Origin: Agapetus fuscipes
Taxonomy: Eukaryota > Arthropoda > Insecta > Trichoptera > Glossosomatidae
Assembly (NCBI GenBank): GCA_951799405.1
Contig: OX637337.1
Location: 1,612,001-1,676,000, forward strand
DNA: 64,000 bases
Direction of reading: 5' to 3'
The translations under genes and the position numbers were made by a program. Of this stretch, positions 21,165 to 31,967 are shown piece after piece. Below the pieces are notes generated by a model that saw nothing but the letters and a program-made list of their open reading frames with translations, was not told the DNA's origin and made no database searches. Positions within the stretch are counted from its first letter, which is position 1. Each line of letters starts with the position of its first letter.

Positions 21165-21686
21165 AAGGTTATGACTCTGGATGAAATGAAAGAAGTATGC
21201 AAGGACAGGAAGAAGTGGCGGCTAATCTGCAATCCTGATTTGTAATGTTGGTTTATTAGTTTGCTACATTTTTTGCATAAGAAATGTTTGACTTTTTTTG
21301 TATAGATTTATTTTTAAGATTTTGTTGTTTTCTTTTTTATACTTAAATGTTATTTATTACTCGTATTCCTTGACTAATAGGTTGGTATGAGGCTGACCAC
21401 CTAAACTGTAAAAAATGGTTCACTTTGCCAATGTCACCCCTGTTTCAGGGAATGTCGGCAAGAGTTGCAGGGCTTATGTTCATTTGAGGTTTGGATTTTA
21501 TTTGTAAGTACGCAATCAGCATTTGTAAGCGCGAACTACACGTGTTTGTTTGTGGGCATACATCTGAGGCTTTGAATGAATATGATGATGATGATGATGG
21601 ATGATTTCTTTCCTGTGGCGCCATTTAATGGTCCAGGACCATCTCAAGGGCGCCAAATATATCCTTGCAACTTAGATTATAGATTA
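21165..21686 (+). mobile_element. LINE-A: last RT codons plus 3' UTR, interrupted
   Basis: VMTLDEMKEVCKDRKKWRLI is encoded at 21170-21232, then the UTR follows. A 75-bp LINE-E end splits the final stretch between GAATGAATA and ATATCCTTGCAACTTAG. Confidence 0.88.
21584..21658 (-). mobile_element. LINE-E-like 3' end inside LINE-A
   Basis: On the minus strand GGCGCCCTTGAGATGGTCCT, GGCGCCACAGGAAAGAAATC and an ATC-repeat tail. The palindrome ATGGTCCAGGACCAT is present as at 24.9 kb. It is an extremely short 5'-truncated insertion. Confidence 0.65.
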
Positions 21687-21854
21687 TATACATATTAAAT
21701 ATTTATATTTATTATCTAGCCAGAAAATAAATTGTGTCTTACTTTCATATGAGATTTTTTTGGAATTTTTTGATTAACTTATCAATAGAAAACAACAGAT
21801 TAAAATAACAAGATATCATATTCAGATGATAAACAACTGTATATAATATACTGT

Positions 21855-22135
21855 ATATAGGTAAAACTAAATAAGTGATGACTCACTGATTTGAAAAATC
21901 CTGGATAAAGCATTTTATTGGGTGTAACTTCTCGTAGAAAGTGAACTAATTATAAGGAGGGGCTGAAGAAAAACTTCTAAACTGCAGGGTTATCACACTT
22001 TTGTAGTGTTTTCTCTCGTAGAAAATAAGGGAAAAGGTGGATTTATCTGAAAAACCCATGTATACAGTTTTACCTTTAAGGTGTCGATATAATCTTTTAT
22101 TGGATTTTTCTTTATGAAATTCCTTTACATAATAT
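21855..22135 (-). mobile_element. MITE M2, uninterrupted copy
   Basis: Left end ATAGGTAAAACTAAATAAGT; right end ACAGTTTTACCTTTAAGGTG, its inverted match. Inner blocks GGGTGTAACTTCTCGTAGAA and TTCTCTCGTAGAAAATAAGG also occur in the other M2 copies. The minus-strand frame at 21946-22212 is not a gene. Confidence 0.75.
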
Positions 22136-22324
22136 AACGGAGAGCCCAATATGTTAAATTTACCTGTGTCAAAAATTTGGATGATTTTCTTACGACCTGC
22201 ATGTCCGTCCAAGCTTTTTGAAATTATCTTAATGTTAAAAAATAAATTAAAGCTTAGTTTTTTTTTGTGTCAACATTTCATCCTATGAAAGAGTCATACC
22301 TAAAATTAGATCGGAACATATTTT

Positions 22325-22500
22325 GTTATTTTTCACTATTTTCTCGGCGAGCAAACGCCAGTCTTGTGTGAGATTGCTGTCCTTAGCAATTAATAACAAA
22401 ATATTTTTTTACCTTTTCCCTAGCAACCCGGCGAGGAAACAACACAATATTGTCGATGCCAATTCACGTGCGAACCTCAATATATTTTTACATAGACAAA
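22325..22500 (+). repeat. Dispersed repeat, partner of 2735-2935
   Basis: Carries CCTTTTCCCTAGCAACCCGG and matching flanks. Class unknown. Confidence 0.5.
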
Positions 22501-22945
22501 GTTTTTGAACATTAAAACTAATGATTGTTTTTTACTCTATATAAGCCAGGAAAATTATTTTATTAAAAACAAAATAATTTTATTCAAAACTTACTTATAT
22601 GCTGATGAAGTTTCCTCAAATCCAGTTTACTGCAAAATAAATAATCCAAACATAAAAGTCACTTCAAAACAAACAAAGCCTTTGTTATAAATTTATTTTA
22701 ACACACTCATATTCACTTCAATTTTTTTCATCTATTTACCTATAAGACTTGAAATTCTTCAGTTAATTAAATTTATATGATTCTTAATTAAACATGACTT
22801 TTTCAAACTATTTTTTGACTTCGCGGCGGATGAAATAATCGACGTATTTATATACGTCTTACCCCGTCAACGCTTCAACGAAGACTGCCGAGTTTTACTT
22901 TGTATGTGGCTTGGATGGCGCGTACACACCAACACGATGTTTATG
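22501..22945. other. No recognised feature
   Basis: Short frames only; AT-rich. Confidence 0.45.
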
Positions 22946-22949
22946 GCGA

Positions 22950-23400
22950 CACGTTAGAACAGCACAGTGACAAAACGACAAATGACATGACGACATATGA
23001 CAGAACGACACATGACAGAACAACAAATGACAGAACATCGCATGATATAACATCACAATGACAAAACAACACAGAATATAAATCACTGTGACAAAACAAC
23101 ACATGGATAAAACATCACCTTTCAAAACATAACATACCGAAAACAGGAACGTACCACAATCGGCACGTGAAAAAACATCACATGACAGAACGATATTTGT
23201 GTGATGTTTTGTCATACTGATGTTTTGTAGTGTGATGTACTGTTATTTTGATGTTCTGTCATGTGTTGCCCTGTCATGTGTTGTCCTGGCATGTGTTGTT
23301 CTGTCATGCGCTGTTCTGTCACTGTGTCATTCTGTCATGTGTCGTTTTGACACTGTGTCATTCTGTCATGTGTAGTTTTGTCACTGTGTCGTTCTACCAT
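22950..23400. repeat. Inverted pair of short tandem-repeat arrays
   Basis: Left part: irregular repeats of TGACAGAACGACACA (15-17 bp). Right part from about 23195: the complement, TGTGTCGTTCTGTCA-like repeats. The arrays face each other, so the block can fold back on itself, as in Foldback-type transposons. Frames at 22895-23215 and 23248-23463 are repeat translations. Confidence 0.75.
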
Positions 23401-23736
23401 GGAACCGATGTGTACAATCCACAATGGATGCCATCACTGAGCGAACCAGCGTGGGAGTCTTGACGCATAATATCGTGTCTGCTTTTGTTCTTTCGGATTC
23501 ATCAGAGGAATTCATTAACACATAAATGATATCTAAGCGACATTTTTTCTTAACGCTTAAAAAAGGTTTCCAGAAGTCCAATTTGGCTCAAAAAACAATA
23601 TTCTGGGGATACCTATCAGTTAGATCTTCCCCCGCTATTTCATTGGCTTTTCTACCAATTGATCCGAATGAGCCAAATTATTTGATTCGAATGAGCCAAA
23701 TCAAAGATTGAAGAACCGATAAGAAGAGTTTAAACA
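23401..23736. other. No recognised feature apart from a short duplication
   Basis: CGAATGAGCCAAAT occurs twice in direct orientation near 23666 and 23688. Otherwise nothing. Confidence 0.45.
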
Positions 23737-23943
23737 ATGTTTGGAGAGCATGCATTTGCAGTTGCTGGTTCTCTGGCCTTGAACCACCTGTTACATCATG
23801 TGAGAGAGCTAAAGGACCATGGAAAGTTCCGGAATGCACTGAAGGCAAGCAAATTTCTGGCATCATTTGCACAAGCGCCCTTGGAGTGACTACATCACGA
23901 AACGGCGCTATAAAAAAAATCATCAACTCATCATCATCATCGA
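23737..23943 (+). pseudogene. LINE-E RT C-terminal end
   Basis: Frame FGEHAFAVAGSLALNHL, then FRNALKASKFLASF and a stop. This corresponds to the CR1/L2-type ending (AFxVAGPxxWNxLP ... FKxxLKTxLF), with the W and P positions lost. The 3' end CACGAAACGGCGCTATAAAA, then AATCATC and an ATC tail, matches the SINE-A 3' end. Confidence 0.7.
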
Positions 23944-23964
23944 TTCAAAGACGACCATTCAATG

Positions 23965-24287
23965 AAATATGTTTAAAAATCACATTCTACACAATCTGAA
24001 CTAAGAAAAAAATGAAGCACACGAAAATGAGACTTGTTTTGGGTCTTGCTTGAGAATTGGCGCTTTCTTCTCAGAGGGCTCTTGAGGTGTGATACACACA
24101 AAAACAGCGCTCACCAAATAAATCATCCTAATATTATTATTATTATTATTGTTTTAAATATTAAAAAAAAAAAAAACAGTTTTTACCAGACACATTGGTA
24201 CAGTACACATACAGACATTGCTCATGTGAAATTATCTCTGATGAGCTTACGACAAACAAGAACTAAGGTGACGAGAAGTGAAAGATT
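23965..24287 (-). mobile_element. MITE M1 split by a SINE-A end
   Basis: Left part has CACATTCTACACAATCTGAA; right part has CAGACATTGCTCATGTGAAA and the end CAAACAAGAACTAAGG. A SINE-A 3' fragment sits between them. Confidence 0.75.
24038..24155 (+). mobile_element. SINE-A 3' fragment
   Basis: GGGTCTTGCTTGAGAATTGG to AACAGCGCTCACCAAATAAA and a TATTATTATT tail; an internal bit (GCGACGACCAAG) is missing. Confidence 0.85.
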
Positions 24288-24299
24288 GGCTCTACATGT

Positions 24300-24610
24300 A
24301 CCTATTACATACTCATTTTTCGCCTTCGGATCTCCAATAAAGGAGTCCTCCGACGTATCGGTATGCGAACCACAAATCAACTTCTGCCGACCATTAAGCA
24401 GAGAAAGCTGATGTACTACGGTCACATTTAGAGAAATGAGAAATACATCCTTCTTCATCTTATCATACAGGGTAAGGTTGAGGGGAGAAGAACTCAGAGA
24501 CGCCAAAAGACATCGTGCCTGAAAATGGTTCAACAAAAGTACAAAGACCATGGTTCAAGCAGTAGCATTCAAGGACAAAATAGCCATGAAGAAGATACCT
24601 TTAGTCACAA
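24300..24610 (+). pseudogene. LINE-C RT C-terminal remnant
   Basis: A degraded match to 52505-52825: AGAGAAAGCTGATGTACTAC, then GAGAAATGAGAAATACATCC and AGGGTAAGGTTGAGGGGAGA. Stops and indels break the frame. Confidence 0.8.
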
Positions 24611-24865
24611 AGCATACTAGTGAAAATACTGTGAGACTTCTCAGTGCAGTCGGCTACCATTTTCTTATTTTATAGACACTATTGAAGGTCATTGTCAAAA
24701 TCATTCATTATTAGTAATCTTAGTTGCAAATATATATAAATCAGAATCCCCTTCCGTATTTAAAAAAAAAAACAAAGTGCACTCATTTTTGACGTATGTA
24801 ATTGTACTCATAAGAAAAAAAAAAGCTCCTTGGGGAGCGAGAAACTCCTAGTTCAATTGAAGTGG

Positions 24866-25020
24866 TTTGCGTGATTGATTTATTTTCTGTGGCGCCATTA
24901 AATGGTCCAGGACCATCTAAAGGGCGCCATGGCTTTTGGAAAAAAGCAGTGTCCTCAGTCCCTTTCTGAAGATGTTGGTAGGCTGGTTCACACGAACAGC
25001 GACGGGCAAATTGTTCTAGG
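24866..25020 (-). pseudogene. LINE-E-like RT C-terminal end
   Basis: Minus-strand frame NQPTNIFRKGLRTLLFSKSH, ending GAL and a stop. It resembles FKSGLKTCLFRRGYG at 37.3 kb. The UTR has the ATGGTCCAGGACCAT palindrome and GGCGCCACAGAAAATAAATC. A plus-strand frame over the same bases is a shadow. Confidence 0.6.
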
Positions 25021-25027
25021 CAACCGG

Positions 25028-25756
25028 CCTAATCATCATCATTCTCATCATTATCACCATCCTCATTACCATCATCATCACCGTCATCATCACCATCATC
25101 ATCACCGTCATCATCACCATCATCATCACCATCATTATCACCATCATCATCACCATCATCATCATCACCATCACCATCATCTCCACTATCATCATCATCA
25201 TTCCACTATCATCTCCACTATCATCATCACCATCATCATCACCATCATCTCCACTATCATCATCACCATCATCATCACCATCATCTCCACTATCATCATC
25301 ATCATTCCACTATCATATCCACTATCATCATCACCATCATCATCACCATCATTATCATCACCATCATCATCACCATCATTATCACCATCATCATCATCTC
25401 TACTATCATCATCACCATCATCATCACCATCATTATCATCACCATCATCATCACCATCATTATCATCACCATCATCATCACCATCATCATCACCATCATC
25501 ATCACCATCATCATCATCACCATCACCATCATCTCCACTATCATCATCATCTCCACTATCATCTCCACTATCATCATCACCATCATCATCACCATCATTA
25601 TCATCACCATCATCATCACCATCATCATCATCACCATCATCATCACCATCATTATCATCACCATCATCATCACCATCATCATCATTACCATCATCATCAC
25701 CATCATCATCATCATCATCATCATAATCATCATCATCACCATCATCATCATCATTA
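25028..25756. repeat. CAT/ATC microsatellite, about 730 bp
   Basis: Trinucleotide array, largely (ATCATCATCACC) with TTATC and TCCACTATC interruptions that recur at intervals, so higher-order units exist. His/Ser-rich and Asp/Met-rich frames across it are translations of the repeat, not genes. Confidence 0.97.
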
Positions 25757-26202
25757 CAGATTGAATAATGCAAAACACAGCCACTATTTAAGCTTGCCTT
25801 AAGGTGTCTTCCTTGTATGATGCGGCTCATCCTTCGCATGGCAGAGCTTTACCCGCCCGACCGTACACCAGTTATTAATGATGTGCCGCTATCTGGGCGG
25901 GAGATCATCGTGCAGATCATCACTCAGAGCAGTGAAGGAAAAGTAGGGCGCGCGGGCTAAATCTGGCAAGTCAAATCGCAAAATAGCTCCGGGAATAATG
26001 CGGTTTCGATGGCAGCAGCTGTCCGTTGTGATTGTTGACATGAAAATGTAGACGGAAATTGATATTGCAATACTCAAAGTCAACACGTCATTCATAAACA
26101 CATAAAACAGCGCTGGTTCAAATCCCGTCAGGACAGCGTGAATATGTTTTTAACTTTCGTTTACAGATGCTCTTAGGTTATTTCTAATCGTAAATATAAT
26201 CA
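25757..26202. other. Unassigned, with a box B-like motif
   Basis: GCGCTGGTTCAAATCCCGTC near 26110 resembles a tRNA box B like that of SINE-D, but no head could be defined. The rest is unassigned. Confidence 0.4.
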
Positions 26203-26522
26203 GTATACGCAACGCAACTCCGCTACACATACTGTGGTCCTTCTTGCCGCGTTATCCCCGAAGGGTTACGCTTGTTACGAGTAGAACCTATTTTTTTACA
26301 GGTAAGGGGCCGGCCTTACGACAGCCACTCAGCTTCCGAGGGAGTTGGTAGGTACTTATTTCTTGTAAAGTCTGAGTAAACCTTGCCTGTATTTTATTAT
26401 GGGTTTTTGAAATAAACACCGAAAAGGGAAATCATTTCTGACACCGTCGGTGGGATTCGAACGCGAGCTTTCGGTATGTATAATGCAAGCTCTCTAGCAA
26501 CTGAGTTATCGACTAGACTATC
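26203..26522 (-). mobile_element. SINE-B, near full length
   Basis: Tail GCAACGCAACTCCGCTACAC. Body and head are recognisable with box B GGTTCGAA mutated to CGTTCGAA. Shows CAACTGAGTTATCGAC at the head. Confidence 0.87.
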
Positions 26523-27482
26523 AGCCGGTATTTATTTTTATTTATCCGAGAAAATGGTTTGTAAATTCTGACCCGGTGAATTTGATGGATATCACAAGAA
26601 GCCTGAAAAAATGCTTATTTTGAAAAAAAAATGAAAAACACCCGAGGTATCAGTTTTTATTATTTTATATTGAAAATCCGCACATGTGCCACCTCTCGAC
26701 AGGACACAAAAGTAACGGAAATAAAAGTAACATTTCTTGTTGTGTCGCATACAAGTCGAACAGAATCAAAGCCGGAATTCTAGGTATTTCTTAAATAGAA
26801 AAATATTTATATGGAAAAATAGGAAATAATTTTCTTGTGATTTTAGTATATTTATCCCATTTTAAAAAAGTCTTGATTGCCGTTTTTGGTCCAATACGAC
26901 TCATATTACACTTCCGAGAAAATACAATCCAAGGACCCTTGATATACACAACAAAGCGTTTTGAAGGAGAAAGCTTTGTAGGGATTTCATTGCAAGAAAA
27001 TATAATATATCAACAATAAAATAATGTACCTACGGTTTCTTAGTTGGTATTTCTAAAATTAACTTTTCCTTGACTTATAAGCACAATTTTAATGAATTTG
27101 TATTACATTATTTATGTTTTTAACTTAAAAGCAAAAATTGCAAGCCGGGAAGGAAAATTTTAATCCTCAAACGAATTTCAGTCGACTGGAAATAGGGGAG
27201 AATATGTCAAAGTTTTTAAGCGTAAAAATAAAATTATTTTGGTAAAATTTTGTATTAAGGTGTAAAAAGGGGTTGCCTAAAAGGTTAGGAAAAGTACCTA
27301 TCTAAAATAAAACTTTTTTTGTTCCAGGAAAAAGGTATGCTGTTACTTAAAATGTAAATTTAGGCTTTTTACGTCTATCTTCAAACTCACGAAAAATTTA
27401 CTTATTTTGTTAGGTAAATAGGTACTATAAACGACTTAAGATGAAAAATTAAGCTTTTTCTTGAAATACATATACCTAGTAT
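26523..27482. other. No recognised feature
   Basis: About 960 bases without recognised repeat or gene. A stub TTTTCCTTGACTTATAAG at 27064 resembles the start of the LINE-A UTR but does not continue. Confidence 0.5.
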
Positions 27483-27614
27483 GTATATCGGTCCCGAGTC
27501 TAGTGGTAAGCGCTTCGGTCTCGTAAATGGAAGGGGGTGGGTTCGAATCCCAGCGAAGCACAAAAATGTACTATTTATAGTTTCAAAAATGTTCCTAGCG
27601 AGTTGAAAAACTCT
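27483..27614 (+). mobile_element. SINE-A 5' half
   Basis: TAGTGGTAAGCGCTTCGGTC and GGTTCGAATCCCAGCG are present, an intact tRNA-like head. The copy breaks off at GAGTTGAAAAACTC, directly against an inverted SINE-B. Confidence 0.82.
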
Positions 27615-27619
27615 CTTTT

Positions 27620-27850
27620 TTTTACAGGCAAGGGGGCGGGCCTTACGCCAACCGCTTCAGTTGAAATAGGGGGCTACCCGCTCCAGAGTACTCATTGCTT
27701 GAGAAGGCTGAATAAACCTTGCCGGTGTTTTATTTATGGTTTGAAATAAAAATCGAAACGAGCAATCAGCTGACACCCTCGGTGGGATTTGAACCCGATC
27801 CCTAGGCATGGAATGCAAGCACTCTACCAACCGAGCTATTGACCCGACTT
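27620..27850 (-). mobile_element. SINE-B without tail
   Basis: Minus-strand SINE-B from the head (CAACCGAGCTATTGACCCGA on plus) to ACAGGCAAGGGGGCGGGCC; the last 80 bases are lacking. Head-to-head with the SINE-A piece. Confidence 0.85.
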
Positions 27851-28154
27851 CACAAAACATTTGATCGATAGTTGATCTTTGGATCGATATTTTTATAGGC
27901 TTCGGATGAGCCATGGCTTTGCTGGTGTAATAATATAATTATAAATTGACTTTTAGATACAAAGTCGCTACCTTAAGTTGAAATCAATGTACCTAATTTA
28001 GTTGAACTCGTATTTGGCGACGCAAACCCTATTTATTTTCACACGTGTGGTTGTCAACCTTTCATTAATCTCTTTAATTGGTGTTTCCTGCTTCGGATTT
28101 TTTCGTACAATATTCAAGGTCACAATGGTAGGGACTTCAATGTAAAAAAAGCTT

Positions 28155-28320
28155 ATTCCTTGACTTATAGGTGGTATGAGGCTGACCACCCATACTGTAA
28201 AAAATGGTTCACTTAGCCAATGTCACCCCTGTGTCAGGGAAGGTCGGCAAAAATTGTGGGGCTTATGTAGGCATGCATTAAATATGAGCCATAAATTTCA
28301 ACTTAGATTATAGATTATTA
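28155..28320 (+). mobile_element. LINE-A 3' UTR with internal deletion
   Basis: TTCCTTGACTTATAGGTGGT to GTTGGGGCTTATG equivalents, then a jump to GCATGCATTAAATATG and AACTTAGATTATAG. Confidence 0.85.
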
Positions 28321-28900
28321 CACAATTGACTATTGTCTGTGTCTACTCACATGCATCAAATATTGATTTTAATTTTTAATAAATCTTTGTAACTTTATGT
28401 TTAGATTAAAGAGTTTATTTTTTGTTTGTTATAATATTATACTCACATGAAATGAAAGAAAATTTGAGATTAAATATTGTCAGGGTTATTCACACACAGA
28501 AAATCCTTGGCTCAGCCACTATCAAACGAAAACTATCCATACAGTCATGCAAAAAGCAATGATCCATGGGTCAGCATTGGATCATATGTGTTGTGGATTA
28601 GCCTGTGAGAGTGCAAAACTCAAATAAATCATTTATATTGTGAAAGACAGAGCTCATAGAAGTTTGAAAGTTTTTGGATATTAAAAAAAAACATGTTTGC
28701 AGAAACTACTGGAGATGTAAAAATATTTTATTCAAGATCAAAAGAAAACTATCAAATATATTTTTCTTTGATGATAGTTCATATTTATCTTAGTTTTTAG
28801 GACCGGATATGGAAAAAACAATCAATGGGAAATGTTACCAGATAAAAAATATTTAACATCTTATTTGCGTTTATAACATTTCTTTGTAAGAAGTTAGATT
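28321..28900. other. No recognised feature
   Basis: AT-rich; nothing assignable. Confidence 0.5.
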
Positions 28901-28901
28901 T

Positions 28902-29332
28902 CAGACGCAACTAATGCAACGCGGCGAGTGGAACCTATTTATTTTTTCAGGTAGGGAGGCCGGCTCCCCACTTGTGAAGTGGGGAAATCATTTCTGGAAC
29001 CATCTGAAAAAAAATTGTTCTTTGACTTATAGGTTGGTATGCGGCTGACCACCCATACTGTAAAAATGGTTCACTTTGCCAATGTCACCCCTATTTCAGG
29101 GAAGGACGGCAAGAATTGCAGGGTGCATGCCCATTTGAGATTTGGTTGTATGTTGTAGGTTCACATGAGGCATGTGCAAGCGTGAACTTGTACGAGTGTG
29201 GTTGTGAGAATGCATGTAATGTGAATCTCCAATGTAACATAATATATTTGCAACTTGATTAGATTAGATTAGAACCTTTGGGGAAGATCGAACCCTTCAA
29301 GTATTCAATCAACTGAACTATCGACCGGACTT
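28902..29332 (-). mobile_element. SINE-B split by a LINE-A insertion
   Basis: Body part at 28905-29005 (GGAACCTATTTATTTTTTCA) and head at 29273-29332 (GAACTATCGACCGGACTTC) are separated by a plus-strand LINE-A UTR. Parts of the SINE body are deleted. Confidence 0.78.
29012..29272 (+). mobile_element. LINE-A 3' UTR nested in SINE-B
   Basis: GTTCTTTGACTTATAGGTTG to TTGATTAGATTAGATTAG. Belongs to the variant with TTCACATGAGGCATGTGCAA. Confidence 0.88.
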
Positions 29333-29339
29333 CTTCAAT

Positions 29340-29486
29340 GTTGTAGTTGAGGAGACGGTTTATGAATTTTTCAACCCATCGAAGAGCATATTTGAAAATA
29401 TAAATGGTATTTTTCCCGCCGCGATTCGAACCAACCACCTTTCATTTACGAGTCCGAAACGTTACAACTAGACTACGGACCAAGGG
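29340..29486 (-). mobile_element. SINE-A 5' half
   Basis: Head at the right (ACGAGTCCGAAACGTTACAA on plus), box B ATTCGAACC. Ends at the GTTTATGAATTTTTCAACCC block. Confidence 0.82.
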
Positions 29487-29489
29487 TTA

Positions 29490-29925
29490 CAATTAAAGAA
29501 ATATTTGATAAATATGAAAACAAACACTTATAAACTCCACTGATATAATTCTTAGCACAGTTTTACATCATATTAAAAAAAAATTAAGTTCTACAATGTT
29601 TCCGCTGAAACTATTCATAAATAATTAAAAATAATACACTAATAAGGATGTAGCAACAACCTAAAATATGTAAATACTATAAAGAAGAAAAATAAATTTT
29701 AAATATAAAAAAAGAAGTACCAACATAATATGATTGTCTTTACAACGTACCTAACACGTGTCAATATTAAATTTTTTGAAAGATCTTCAACCGGGATACA
29801 CGTGAATTTTAAATTATTACTTAGCTAAGAAGTTTAAAAATATACTTCAATAACCAACGTTTTATATCCTACAAGTGCGAGAACAATTTTGAGCATATCT
29901 TTGCATAATATTACATATATCGATA
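29490..29925. other. No recognised feature
   Basis: AT-rich; nothing assignable. Confidence 0.5.
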
Positions 29926-29926
29926 C

Positions 29927-30480
29927 CTTAAATGTAAAACAGAATAAGTGACATAATAAGCTAACATGAGGTTTCTTAGATCTAAAACCTAAATCTAAAT
30001 CTAAGTTGCAAAGATATACATCATTTAAGATTCATATTAAGCGCATTACATGAATTAGTTCGTGCTCACACATGCCGCATGTGGACCTACAATATAAAAA
30101 CCCAATCTCAAATGAACATAAGCCCTGCAACTCTTACCGACCTTCCCTGAAACAGGGGTGACGTTGGCAAAGTGAACCATTTTTTACTGTATGGGTGGTC
30201 AGCCTCATACCAACCTATAAGTCAAGGAATACAAACAATTAATTACGTTTAAGTATATAAAACAAACAAACAGTAAACAATTAAACAGTAAAGATTAAAA
30301 CCTACAAAACATATTCTATAAAAAACATTAATTTTTTTTTTTACAGCCTCAGCCTTAAACGCCAGCATAACAGATCAACCGCCATTTGTTTTAGTTCAAA
30401 AGTTTTTCATGAGCGCTTCCATGTAATAAGTTTCTCTTACTATGAGAAGTTACACCCATTTTTGTTTTTTGTTTGTTTTT
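29927..30480 (+). mobile_element. MITE M2 split by LINE-A
   Basis: Left end ATCGATACCTTAAATGTAAA with AATAAGTGACATAATAAGC at 29927-29980. Continuation TTCATGAGCGCTTCCATG and TCTTACTATGAGAAGTTACA at 30405-30470. Its right inverted end is missing. Confidence 0.6.
29985..30236 (-). mobile_element. LINE-A 3' UTR nested in M2
   Basis: Plus-strand tail CTAAATCTAAATCTAAGTTG; complete UTR to CCAACCTATAAGTCAAGGAA. Confidence 0.88.
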
Positions 30481-30485
30481 AAACC

Positions 30486-30632
30486 TGTGCGGGAGACACC
30501 CTAGATTCAAGAGACTCTAGGGGTCTATGACACTTGTTGTAGTGCCGCAGATGTGTTTACGAGCTTGGTCGTCGCTACAAAGCGCCAATACTCAAGAAAG
30601 AACCAGTTGCTGTAAGGCTGGATGAACCTCTT
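30486..30632 (-). mobile_element. SINE-A fragment joined to a short dispersed repeat
   Basis: 30548-30632 is SINE-A, starting at TTTACGAGCTTGGTCGTCGC, the same breakpoint as in the composites. 30486-30545 (TGCGGGAGACACC ... TTGTAGTGCCGCAG) matches, inverted, the insert at 4870-4950. Confidence 0.65.
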
Positions 30633-30694
30633 GTATTGTAATATAATAAAACGTTTTATGCTAATTTCTAAGATTTTCTTAAATTTAAGGTTGT

Positions 30695-31150
30695 TTTTTT
30701 ATGAGGCTGACCACGCATACTATAAAGAAATTTTCCACTTTGCCCAAGTTATCCCTGTTTGAGGTCAGGTCGGAAAAAGTTGCAAAATTTATGTTTATTT
30801 GAGGTGTATATTTTAATTTGTAAGCACACATACAGCATTTGTAAGCGTGAACTTACACGTGTCTGTTTGTTGGCATGCATTTAATATGAATCTTTAATAT
30901 TAATTAAATAAACAAAGTTTTAATTCAGTTTTATAATTTTATTTCTGTCTAGCACTATCGCCTACAAAGCATCTCCAGGACCTTGTAGGCGAAAGTGCTA
31001 GACAGATTTTTTTTTTATAAAAATGAATAAAAACTTTGTTTATTTAATTAATATACAATGGACTTTCACTGTGTAAACCACCAAACCCTAAAAATGATTG
31101 AATCTTAAATGTTTATTTATCTTTGTAATTTAGATTATAGATTATATTTA
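30695..31150 (+). mobile_element. LINE-A 3' UTR split by a Penelope foldback
   Basis: UTR at 30695-30904 (diverged), then its last 55 bases at 31095-31150 (GAATCTTAAATG, AATTTAGATTATAGATTATA). An M2 right end (AGCACTTATTTAGTTTTACC) follows at 31155-31190. Confidence 0.78.
30905..31092. mobile_element. Penelope-like terminal foldback nested in LINE-A
   Basis: Arms CTGTCTAGCACTATCGCCTA (30945) and its complement near 31004, with outer arms AATAAACAAAGTTTTAATTC and the complement. Ends GGACTTTCACTGTGTAAACC. Nesting gives its outer limits. Confidence 0.75.
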
Positions 31151-31384
31151 GTGTATCAGCACTTATTTAGTTTTACCTTTAAGGTTGCGATATGTAGGTA
31201 CTACGCTCGCAGTCTTACTAACAAAATTGTAAAAGTTTCATCAAGATCTTATGATTCACATTTCAAATTAATTTACTACGCACTTACAAAGTTATGTAAT
31301 AAAACAATGTGAAATCTGAAATTCTTTTGAACTTTTGGAATTCAGAAATTGTTTATTTCGAAATATGGAGGATTAAGGAAGCCA

Positions 31385-31682
31385 ATTTAGCCTCCATTTG
31401 ATAACGCTTCTGACTCGTTAATGAAAAGTCGTGGGTTGCCATCCCAGTGGAGCACAAAAAATATGGCATATATAGCAACATGCTCTTTGTTGGGATATAA
31501 AATTCATAGACCTTTACCAAAGACCGGTCACCAAAGGTCTATCCAGCCTTACAGCAATTGTGTCTTGCTTGAGAATTTGCCCTTTTTATAGCAACGACCA
31601 AGCATGCAGACGGCTCTTTAGGAGTGATTCACAGAGAAACAGCGATCAGCAAATAAATCATCCTAATATTATTATTATTACT
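31385..31682 (+). mobile_element. SINE-A copy, diverged head
   Basis: CTGACTCGTTAATGAAAAGT head remnants, body TTACCAAAGACCGGTCACC, 3' end ATCATCCTAATATTATTATT. Confidence 0.83.
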
Positions 31683-31732
31683 GGTCTCATCCTGTTTGCC
31701 ATCACAATATTTAGAAAGACTAAAAGTATGGC

Positions 31733-31880
31733 AAGAAGTCGCTGGTATGGTCGAAGAGATAAGGCGTACGCACTCGAATTTGTGTTATTGAAACAATCGC
31801 ATCTTCGAATCCTGCCTGCGCCGTGTCCTATCGGCAATAACTTTGACCTTAGTGGACCCTAGTTGACCCTAGTTCAAATG
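31733..31880 (+). mobile_element. SINE-D copy 1
   Basis: GCTGGTATGGTCGAAGAGAT as box A region and TCTTCGAATCCTGCCTGCGC as box B region, then GTGTCCTATCGGCAATAAC. 62363-62490 shares both boxes and the downstream block. A Ser/Leu-like tRNA origin is possible from the spacing. Confidence 0.6.
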
Positions 31881-31967
31881 ACAAATTATAAATTGATAAT
31901 GTTAATACCTATTTTTGGCCAGGCAAAATAGGTTGGTAAAAAAATCAAATTCAATATTAAAAAACAG

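Noticed and set aside
22895..23463. Possible CRISPR array
   Set aside because: Repeats are short, irregular and contiguous without unique spacers, arranged in opposite orientation in two halves, in a eukaryotic sequence.
24902..25726. 274-residue His/Ser-rich open frame
   Set aside because: It is a translation of the ATC microsatellite with a LINE-E scrap at its start; all frames on both strands stay open because the repeat has no stop codon.
25198..25839. 213-residue Asp-rich and 160-residue Met-rich frames on the minus strand
   Set aside because: Same microsatellite read in other frames.
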